This document shows positions 16,425 through 22,828 of a DNA stretch of 64,000 nt, in pieces. The stretch lies in the NCBI GenBank assembly GCA_017938215.1, contig JAGBBZ010000017.1, positions 1 through 64,000 of the forward strand, given 5' to 3'. The notes below the pieces were generated by a model, which was given only the letters and a program-made list of their open reading frames with translations, was not told where the DNA came from and made no database searches. The DNA comes from Eubacterium sp. (GTDB taxonomy: Bacteria > Bacillota > Clostridia > Lachnospirales > Lachnospiraceae). The position numbers were made by a program, and so were the translations under genes. The stretch's first letter is position 1, and the number at the start of each line of letters is the position of its first letter.

Positions 16425-17439
16425 TAAATATTTGTTACGCCCTGCGGATTCATCTGACAATGATGGAATCCGAGCGATCTTTGAAAGTGAGAGTTTCCGG
16501 GGAAATCTGGACGTGAAATTTTTACGTAATCCGGCACCTTATGAGTCTTTTGCGGCGGATGGAGAAATGGCAAAGGTAATTGTTGCTGTGGAGCGTGCCA
16601 CCAATCGGATTGTGGCAGTGGGGGGCGCCGTTATTCGCCGCGAGTTTGTTCATGGGCGAAAGGAGAGATGTGCGTATCTGACAGGCTTAAAGGTTCATCC
16701 GGAATACCGTAGGAAATTTATATATTTGAAACAGGCATATGCTGAATTGTATGAGCATATTAAGGACTGTCCCTTCAAATATACGACAGTACTGGATAGT
16801 AATGTGGATGCCATTCGTATGTTTGAAAAGAAACGGAAAAATATGCCGACGTATACATATTTGGGACATTATACCACCTATTGTTTTCACGGAGGTTGCA
16901 GAAAAATCCAGATTGAAAAAGATCATATGGATGGATTTCAGGAACTTCTAGATCGCCATTTTTCAAAGCAGAGTCTTGTACCCTGTGATTACGAGTATAA
17001 AGGGTTCGGAAAAAAGCATTTTTATTGTGTCAGAAAAGACAATGAGATTGTGGCATGTTGTTTTGTGGGCGACCAACAGGAGACAAAGCAATATAAGATG
17101 TGTTCGTATGGTGGGATGTTAAAGATGGTTTCTCATTTTCCTACGAAGCTATTCGGTTATCCGGTATTTCCTAAGCCGGACAGTGTTATTAATCATGGAG
17201 TGATTTCGTATTTATATGTGAAGGAGAATGACAAAAAATTATGTCAGGATTTTTTGCAAAGTGTTGCGGCGGAAAGCCCGTTTTCCCTTTTGTTGTGGGG
17301 CGGTTTTGAAAATAATCCGCTATCCTCAGTGCTGGATGAAATGAAGACGATAAAATATGGAAGTCGATTGTATTCGGTGGACTGGGAAGGGGAAACAGAA
17401 ATTCAGGGAGTCATTGGAATGGAAGCAGCGGTGTTGTAA
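16408..17439 (+). CDS. GNAT-family N-acetyltransferase
   Basis: A 343-residue protein, last in the operon. The N-terminal ~150 residues form a GNAT fold: strands around IVAVGGAVI, then YLTGLKVHPEYRRKFIYLKQAYAELYEHI, the usual helix after the acetyl-CoA loop. The C-terminal ~190 residues look like a second, degenerate GNAT-like lobe (strand-rich, YLYVKEND), as in tandem-GNAT proteins. AGGAG at 16394-16398 supports the ATG. Presumably it acylates the operon's product; the acyl donor and acceptor are unknown. Confidence 0.72.
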   Translation: MSFQNDKYLLRPADSSDNDGIRAIFESESFRGNLDVKFLRNPAPYESFAADGEMAKVIVAVERATNRIVAVGGAVIRREFVHGRKERCAYLTGLKVHPEYRRKFIYLKQAYAELYEHIKDCPFKYTTVLDSNVDAIRMFEKKRKNMPTYTYLGHYTTYCFHGGCRKIQIEKDHMDGFQELLDRHFSKQSLVPCDYEYKGFGKKHFYCVRKDNEIVACCFVGDQQETKQYKMCSYGGMLKMVSHFPTKLFGYPVFPKPDSVINHGVISYLYVKENDKKLCQDFLQSVAAESPFSLLLWGGFENNPLSSVLDEMKTIKYGSRLYSVDWEGETEIQGVIGMEAAVL

Positions 17440-17478
17440 GAAATTGCCGTTGCTTCTTTGTATTTAGTGTGATAAAGT

Positions 17479-17535
17479 GGATAATATAATAGCTAAAAAT
17501 AGAGAAAATGATTAAAAATGGACAATATATTATCT
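17479..17535. promoter_or_regulatory. Pair of related AT-rich operator-like sites upstream of the XRE gene
   Basis: GGATAATATAATAGCT (17479-17494) and GGACAATATATTATCT (17520-17535) match at 13 of 16 positions with starts 41 bases apart, about four helical turns. The first overlaps a TATAAT-like -10. Such spaced sites suit cooperative autorepression by the HipB-like regulator encoded next. Confidence 0.45.
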
Positions 17536-17556
17536 GTGACATAGGAGGTTGTGATA

Positions 17557-17838
17557 ATGGAAAAACACTTTCAATGGCAAACCTCAGAGGAAATGGACCA
17601 GCAGATGGCAGAGCGTGTGAGAGGACTTCGAAAACGAAGAAAAATTTCACAAGAAGAATTGAGCAAACAAAGCGGTGTTAGTTATGGTTCCATTAAGCGA
17701 TTTGAACGAACAGGGATGATATCGTTGTTGTCATTAACAAAGATTGCCATTGCCCTTGGTTGCCAGGAAGAGATTACAGAAATGTTTACCAACATTGCCT
17801 ATGGTAGTCTTCAAGAGGTAATCAATGAGAGAAGATAA
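17557..17838 (+). CDS. XRE-family HipB-like regulator (orphan antitoxin type)
   Basis: A 93-residue helix-turn-helix protein (HTH about 21-75: ISQEELSKQSGVSYGSIKRFE) with a short C-terminal tail ending in LQEVINERR. This architecture, including SIKRFExTGxISLLSLTKIAIALG, is that of HipB-type antitoxins usually followed by a HipA-type kinase gene. No HipA gene follows: the next gene is a response regulator. ATG at 17557 has AGGAGG at 17543-17548; a GTG at 17551 is too close. It may be an orphan regulator left from a lost toxin-antitoxin module. Confidence 0.75.
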   Translation: MEKHFQWQTSEEMDQQMAERVRGLRKRRKISQEELSKQSGVSYGSIKRFERTGMISLLSLTKIAIALGCQEEITEMFTNIAYGSLQEVINERR

Positions 17839-17852
17839 GGTTACAACCTTCT

Positions 17853-17904
17853 TAAGAATTTTGTAAGAATTCCATTGACTTTTTTACAAGATTTATGATT
17901 TATA
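17853..17904 (+). promoter_or_regulatory. Promoter with helical-turn direct repeats (probable response-regulator site)
   Basis: TAAGAATT occurs at 17853-17860 and again at 17864-17871, exactly 11 bp apart. It lies just upstream of a -35 TTGACT (17875-17880), with a -10-like TTTATA about 18 bases on. Direct repeats spaced by one helical turn next to -35 are the usual OmpR-type activator layout, so the system probably autoregulates. Confidence 0.55.
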
Positions 17905-17946
17905 GTATGGATGTATTCAAGAAAAGCAAGTGATGGAGGCAAGAAA

Positions 17947-18651
17947 ATGGAGCAGGCACAAATATTGATTGTGGACGATGACAGAGAAATCGTGGAGGCG
18001 ATTGGAAAATATCTGGAAATGGAAGGCTATGGGATCCGAAAGGCTTATGATGGCATGCAGGCGCTAGATATCATGATGCAGGAGAAGATTCATTTGGTGC
18101 TGCTGGATATTATGATGCCAAAGCTTGACGGCTTATCCGCTACAATGAAAATTCGGGAAGAGAAAAATATACCGATTATCTTGCTGTCTGCAAAATCGGA
18201 AGAAAGTGATAAAATTCTTGGGCTTACCATGGGAGCCGATGATTATATCACAAAGCCATTTTCACCGCCGGAACTTATGGCGCGAGTGAAGTCGCAACTG
18301 CGTCGTTATATGAAACTGGGAGACTGCAATGGAAATTATGCGAAGGATAGCATTGAAATTGGCGGATTGTCTTTGCAGACAAAGGAAAAGCAGCTTCTTG
18401 TGGATGGCGACCCAGTGCATTTGACTGCGAAGGAATACAAAATTGTGAAACTGTTGATGGAACATCCCGGTCGGGTATTTTCGGCAGAAGAAATCTATGA
18501 ACGTGTATGGGAAGAGGACGCCTATGCGGTGGAAAACACAGTAATGGTACATATTCGTCGGATTCGTGAGAAAATCGAGATCAACCCGCGGGAACCAAGA
18601 TATTTAAAGGTGGTATGGGGAATTGGTTACAAAATGGAAAAACATGTGTGA
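17947..18651 (+). CDS. OmpR/PhoB-family response regulator
   Basis: A 234-residue regulator. The receiver has acidic residues DDD (10-12) and phosphoacceptor Asp54 in LDIMMP, followed by LLSAK and DDYITKPF. The winged-helix output domain has HIRRIREKIE and WGIGYKME. ATG at 17947 follows GGAGG by 7 bases; an ATG at 17911 has no SD. Its kinase partner overlaps the stop by 8 bases. It resembles VanR-like regulators of envelope stress, but the target genes are not identifiable here. Confidence 0.92.
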   Translation: MEQAQILIVDDDREIVEAIGKYLEMEGYGIRKAYDGMQALDIMMQEKIHLVLLDIMMPKLDGLSATMKIREEKNIPIILLSAKSEESDKILGLTMGADDYITKPFSPPELMARVKSQLRRYMKLGDCNGNYAKDSIEIGGLSLQTKEKQLLVDGDPVHLTAKEYKIVKLLMEHPGRVFSAEEIYERVWEEDAYAVENTVMVHIRRIREKIEINPREPRYLKVVWGIGYKMEKHV

Positions 18652-20695
18652 GCGTATATGTAAGGAGAAACGGAATAGAGTAATTTTGCTGTTAGGAATG
18701 GTTGTTTTTGCACTGTTGTTGTCTTTGGGAGCACAGACGTTACTGGCTTCTACCGATTTTTGTTACAGATTGTCCATGATGGGAACATCGTATGAGGAAT
18801 CCTTGGTACATGAGGAGGATTTCTACTCAACATTGAGAGATTTGTCATGGAACATATTTGGGAAACAGGAAGAGGGCTTAGATAAGGAACTTTTCGATAT
18901 CGAGCCCTACTATGAGTACATCGCTTTTCATGAGGACTATTTTTATCGGCATGAAACAAATGGTTCGGATGAGTTAAGGGCAGAAACTTCAAAAAATATT
19001 GATATGGTAATTTTGCGTGAACATTGTGCGATTTACTATGTGTGGGATGGAAAGCAATGGATGAAAAATGAAGAGGAACCATTTGAATTACCAGAAGACA
19101 TGGAGGAACTGGAACTTTTACAGTCGCATACACGATTAGCAATCGGATACACACCAGAGATGCTACAAGCTGGCGAAAAACGTCTGGCGGAATGGCGGAA
19201 CGATGTGACAGGGGGCCTTATTCTTACAACAATAGGTTTGTTTGGAATTATCCTTTTATTTGGTATGCTTGTGTTAGGTGTTGGGAAAAAATATAAAAAA
19301 AAGATATATTGGGATGGAGCATTTTCTATATTCGGAGTAAGTGTTTGGGGAATTTGTTATTGTTGGTTTGCTTGGGATTCTTGTGGATGGGAATGGTGGG
19401 ACGGAACAGTGAACCCGATTGAGATTATACTTGCCATCATAAGTATTATCGGTGTTCTTTTCTGCGGATATATGTTGGGGCGCGAGATCGCCATGGTTGT
19501 GCGTACGGACCCACAACAACGGAATTTGTGTGAAAAGTTCTGGGTGAATCAATGTGTCAAGCGTTTGCAACTACAGGTGAAGGACCGAGTGACAGGAGCG
19601 TATTATTATGAAAGAGGACTCGTTACATGCCAGCAGATGCGTCAGAAGTTTACGTTTATATTGGCAGGAGTGATGCTAGTTGTGGCTTTCGAAGGGGCTG
19701 TGTTGGTGTCTGGAATTTTATATTTCAATTTTGCACCCGAAACCGATATGTTTGCTTTCTTTCTTACTATTTTTTTGATGTTCTTTTATGGAATAGCTGG
19801 AATCGCGATTTATCGCTGGTACAAGCAAGGAACCAAAATGCTATTTACCGAGTACGATACGTTGATGAATCAGTTGGAATGTTTGATAAAGGGCGAGTTT
19901 GACAATGAGGCGTTGTTACCAGAGACGTCTGTATTGGTAGGAGAATCCAAAAAGCTAGCATTGCTAGGTGGGAAGATGAGTGAAAATGTACAAAAGCAAA
20001 TCCAAGCAGAACGAATGAAGATTGATTTGATTACCAACGTGTCTCACGACTTGAAGACACCATTAACTTCGGTAATCAGCTATCTGGATTTGCTGTCGAA
20101 GGAAGAATTGTCACCGGTAGCAAAGGACTATGTGGAGGTGTTGCAAAATAAGTCCGGGCGTTTGAAGAAAATGATTGAAGATGTGTTTGAACTCACTAAG
20201 GCGTCCAGTCGCAATTTACCTCTTAATAAAGAGCCAGTGAATCTAAAGAAACTGTTGCTTCAAACGTTAGCAGATATGCAACAGGAAATTGAAAAAGCAC
20301 CGGCAAAGGTGGTAGAGAATTTGCCTGAGGTTGCGGCGATTGTTTATAGCGATGGTCAGAAACTGTATCGAATTCTTCAGAATTTGTTGGAAAATGCATT
20401 GCGATATGCGATGCCGGAGACACGGATTTATGTCACACTAAAGGTAGAAGAAAACCAGGCAAAGATCATGGTGAAAAATGTCTCTTCCTACGAGATGGAC
20501 TTTACAGAAGAAGAGGTGTTGGGACGATTTTTCCGCGGCGATAAGGCAAGAAGCACCGAGGGGAGTGGACTGGGACTTGCTATAGCGAAGGAGTTTACAG
20601 AAGTATGTGGTGGAACACTGGGCTTGTCCATTGACGGAGATGTGTTCGGTGTGGAAGTTGCATTGCCATTACAAGAGGAAAAGGAGCAAGAGTGA
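18644..20695 (+). CDS. Sensor histidine kinase with six membrane helices
   Basis: A 683-residue kinase. The first helix (about 12-35) is followed by a ~150-residue extracellular domain rich in acidic and aromatic residues. Five further hydrophobic segments follow (about 191-213, 222-245, 258-282, 336-358, 370-390), then the phosphotransfer helix with His468 (VSHDLKTPLTS) and an HATPase domain (NLLENALRYA, GSGLGLAIA). The long multi-helix sensor is unusual next to simple two-helix kinases. ATG at 18644 overlaps the regulator's end; the frame could also open at TTG 18623, which lacks an SD. The signal is unknown. Confidence 0.9.
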   Translation: MCERICKEKRNRVILLLGMVVFALLLSLGAQTLLASTDFCYRLSMMGTSYEESLVHEEDFYSTLRDLSWNIFGKQEEGLDKELFDIEPYYEYIAFHEDYFYRHETNGSDELRAETSKNIDMVILREHCAIYYVWDGKQWMKNEEEPFELPEDMEELELLQSHTRLAIGYTPEMLQAGEKRLAEWRNDVTGGLILTTIGLFGIILLFGMLVLGVGKKYKKKIYWDGAFSIFGVSVWGICYCWFAWDSCGWEWWDGTVNPIEIILAIISIIGVLFCGYMLGREIAMVVRTDPQQRNLCEKFWVNQCVKRLQLQVKDRVTGAYYYERGLVTCQQMRQKFTFILAGVMLVVAFEGAVLVSGILYFNFAPETDMFAFFLTIFLMFFYGIAGIAIYRWYKQGTKMLFTEYDTLMNQLECLIKGEFDNEALLPETSVLVGESKKLALLGGKMSENVQKQIQAERMKIDLITNVSHDLKTPLTSVISYLDLLSKEELSPVAKDYVEVLQNKSGRLKKMIEDVFELTKASSRNLPLNKEPVNLKKLLLQTLADMQQEIEKAPAKVVENLPEVAAIVYSDGQKLYRILQNLLENALRYAMPETRIYVTLKVEENQAKIMVKNVSSYEMDFTEEEVLGRFFRGDKARSTEGSGLGLAIAKEFTEVCGGTLGLSIDGDVFGVEVALPLQEEKEQE

Positions 20696-21441
20696 AGATG
20701 AACGTTCGAGAGATGATGTATGCACAGTTGGCCAAGGATTTCAGCGTTACGAGAGAGGATTTACTGGCAGGCAAGAATCTGTTTGTAAAGAAAGCATACA
20801 AGGATGGTCGACGGATTTACAAAAGTGATCGTTGTAAGTTAAATATTTTGTCCATCAACGGTATGACGGTTATGTGTAGCGAAGACGAAGAATTGTTGGC
20901 ATGGCTGGAGAGAGAATTTACAGATTCCCCCGGGGAGTGGATCTGCGAATCAGGAAAATTGCGAAAAATTGACCGTAAGCTGGAACAATTGGGACATGAG
21001 ATTGTGTATACACATCCCTTTTTCATACCAGGACGTGAAGTGGAACTGCAGAAACCAGAGGCAGAGATTTGTTGGTATGAGAAAGATGAGATTTTTCCGT
21101 TTCAAGGGGATGAAAGATTCACAAAAGCATTGGAGTTTGATGAACAACGCCCGGATATGCTGGCAGTAACGGCGGAAAAGGACGGGGAGATTCTAGGCAT
21201 GGCGGCTTGTAGTGCCGACAGTGCTACTGCATGGCAGATTGGCATCGATGTGGTGCCACAGGCGAGACAGAAGGGGATCGCTTCGTATCTTACCTGGTGC
21301 TTGCGTGAAGAAATTCTGAATCGAGGGATTCTTCCTTTCTATGGAACCGGATCCTCTCATATGCAATCAAAGCGAGTGGCATATAATGCAGGATTTGTGC
21401 CAGGGTGGTGGGAATTGTATAGTGGAGAACGGGAAGGCTAG
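20692..21441 (+). CDS. GNAT-family N-acetyltransferase
   Basis: A 249-residue protein with a C-terminal GNAT domain (about 145-240): DGEILGMAACSAD, IDVVPQARQKGIASYLT (the R-x-K-G-I-A acetyl-CoA loop) and a final SKRVAYNAGFVPGWWELY. The N-terminal ~140 residues are a less conserved lobe seen in many Clostridia GNATs. The start may be GTG 20692, which overlaps the kinase stop (5-base SD spacing), or ATG 20698 (11-base spacing). Translational coupling to the kinase suggests a shared transcript. Acceptor unknown. Confidence 0.8.
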   Translation: MKMNVREMMYAQLAKDFSVTREDLLAGKNLFVKKAYKDGRRIYKSDRCKLNILSINGMTVMCSEDEELLAWLEREFTDSPGEWICESGKLRKIDRKLEQLGHEIVYTHPFFIPGREVELQKPEAEICWYEKDEIFPFQGDERFTKALEFDEQRPDMLAVTAEKDGEILGMAACSADSATAWQIGIDVVPQARQKGIASYLTWCLREEILNRGILPFYGTGSSHMQSKRVAYNAGFVPGWWELYSGEREG

Positions 21442-21442
21442 T

Positions 21443-21471
21443 TTGACAAAGCATTCGATTCGTGCTAAGAT
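21443..21471 (+). promoter_or_regulatory. Consensus sigma-A promoter with long structured leader
   Basis: A perfect TTGACA (21443-21448), exactly 17 bp, and TAAGAT (21466-21471) lie immediately after the GNAT stop. Transcription would begin near 21478, giving a ~100-nt leader before the HD-GYP gene that contains two hairpins. Confidence 0.75.
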
Positions 21472-21493
21472 GACAAGGGTAAAAGATATAAAC

Positions 21494-21553
21494 GTGGAGT
21501 TATCTGGTAGGTAACTCCACTTGTTTTAAAATGCAGGTTAGAAGCGACTAACC
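21494..21553 (+). promoter_or_regulatory. Two hairpins in the leader of the HD-GYP gene (possible attenuator)
   Basis: GTGGAGTTA (21494-21502) pairs perfectly with 21512-21520 and is followed by TTGTTTT, a terminator-like arrangement only ~15 nt after the predicted transcript start. A second hairpin, GGTTAG (21536-21541) with CTAACC (21548-21553), follows. No known riboswitch class is recognisable; simple termination of the upstream operon is the alternative. Confidence 0.45.
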
Positions 21554-21575
21554 CATAGAGAAAGTGAGGGAGAAT

Positions 21576-22178
21576 ATGCAGGAATGTGGATATTGTGGTG
21601 ATGAGATTCATTACCATGAGATAATTGAATGTATTACGTGCGCGCTGGATGCCAAGGATCCATACACGGCGGGTCATTCGCAACGAGTGAGCGACATGGC
21701 GTTGCGGGTTTGCCAGTTACTGGAGTTAAAGCAAGCAGACGCAGAAAAGGTTCACATTGCGGCACATTTACATGACATTGGAAAAATCGGAGTGCCAGAT
21801 GCCGTTCTAAATAAAGAGGGGCGATTGACGGATGAGGAATGGGAACATATACAAAAACATCCGGAAATCGGTGCGGAGATTTTGAGTAAATCCCACCAGT
21901 TACGGGAACTGTCAGACATTGTATTGATGCACCATGAACGTTTTGATGGCAAAGGATATCCTACAGGGGCAGCAGGCTCGGATATCCCAGTGGGAGCCAG
22001 AATTATTGCGATTTGTGACTCCATTGATGCCATGACTTCCAATCGGTGTTATCGAAAAGCTCATGATTTCGATTATTGCTATAAGGAAATTGAGAAAAAT
22101 CTTGGGACAATGTATGATCCAATCATTGGAAAGTATGTGTTGGAGCATTGGGAGGAAGTCGTGGAAGTTGTAAAATAA
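21576..22178 (+). CDS. HD-GYP-type phosphohydrolase
   Basis: A 200-residue single-domain protein. The metal-binding and GYP signature is intact: HSQRVSDMA, HLHDIGKIGVPD, HPEIGAEIL, MHHERFDGKGYP. HD-GYP proteins hydrolyse c-di-GMP or related cyclic dinucleotides. A short N-terminus with CGYCGDEIHYHE (two cysteines) replaces the usual receiver or membrane domain, so the input signal is unclear. ATG 21576 is supported by GAGGGAG; GTG 21564 is an alternative. It has its own promoter and leader. Confidence 0.87.
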   Translation: MQECGYCGDEIHYHEIIECITCALDAKDPYTAGHSQRVSDMALRVCQLLELKQADAEKVHIAAHLHDIGKIGVPDAVLNKEGRLTDEEWEHIQKHPEIGAEILSKSHQLRELSDIVLMHHERFDGKGYPTGAAGSDIPVGARIIAICDSIDAMTSNRCYRKAHDFDYCYKEIEKNLGTMYDPIIGKYVLEHWEEVVEVVK

Positions 22179-22226
22179 ATAAATTTTTTTGCGATATTTT
22201 GAGATTTCGATGGAAGGAGACGAATG

Positions 22227-22697
22227 ATGAAGATTCTACGAGGCACAGAAAAGCATATCGACGGCATTAATAAATTGTTGCACCAAGTACTTATGGTGCA
22301 TCATAATGGAAGACCGGATTTATTTCGAGCAAACGCAAAGAAATATACGGATGAAGAATTGAAGGAAATCTTGCAGGATGACACAAAACCGATATTTGTG
22401 GCAGTGGATGAAGCAGAAGAAGTTCTTGGATACGCTTTTTGTGTATTCCAGCAGCATGTTAATAATAACATATTGACGGATATTAAGACGTTATACATTG
22501 ATGACTTGTGTGTGGATGAGGAAAAGCGAGGACTACATATCGGAAAGCAGCTGTATGAGCATGTGACGGTATTTGCAAGAGAACAAGGGTGTTACAATAT
22601 TACGTTGAATGTGTGGTCATGCAATGAAAGTGCCATGAAATTTTATGAGAAATGTGGTCTTGTACCACAGAAGGTTGGCATGGAAATGAAGTTGTAA
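22227..22697 (+). CDS. GNAT-family N-acetyltransferase
   Basis: A 156-residue single-domain GNAT. Visible features are a strand with VLGYAFCVF, TLYIDDLCVDEEKRGLHIGKQLYEHV (the R-G-x-x-I-G acetyl-CoA loop) and the closing NESAMKFYEKCGLVPQKVGMEM. ATG 22227 follows AAGGAG by 7 bases; ATG 22224 is one codon upstream. Similar proteins are common in Clostridia and annotated only as N-acetyltransferases; substrate unknown. Confidence 0.85.
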   Translation: MKILRGTEKHIDGINKLLHQVLMVHHNGRPDLFRANAKKYTDEELKEILQDDTKPIFVAVDEAEEVLGYAFCVFQQHVNNNILTDIKTLYIDDLCVDEEKRGLHIGKQLYEHVTVFAREQGCYNITLNVWSCNESAMKFYEKCGLVPQKVGMEMKL

Positions 22698-22766
22698 TCG
22701 GTGACAGAAGCACAACGTGATTTTGAGATATAAGGGTGAAGTTATATTGATATAATAAAAACCTAA

Positions 22767-22796
22767 TTGGACAATTGTAAAAAAATGAGGTATCAT
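22767..22796 (+). promoter_or_regulatory. Promoter of the first SGNH hydrolase gene
   Basis: TTGGAC (22767-22772), an 18-bp spacer and TATCAT (22791-22796) lie 32 bases before the start codon. Confidence 0.55.
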
Positions 22797-22828
22797 GGTA
22801 TTAACTTATTATTTTTAGGAGATATCTT

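Noticed and set aside
7561..17439. RiPP (ribosomal peptide) cluster
   Set aside because: No precursor ORF, RRE, peptidase or SPASM-type cysteine-rich extension; the only PqqD-like gene is 16 kb away and tied to an OPT transporter.
17557..18651. Complete HipBA toxin-antitoxin module
   Set aside because: Only the HipB-like gene is present; the next gene is a clear OmpR-type response regulator.
21494..21553. Possible c-di-GMP (GEMM) riboswitch before the HD-GYP gene
   Set aside because: The conserved GEMM core was not found; only a GGTAGGTA-like word is shared, so only unassigned hairpins are reported.
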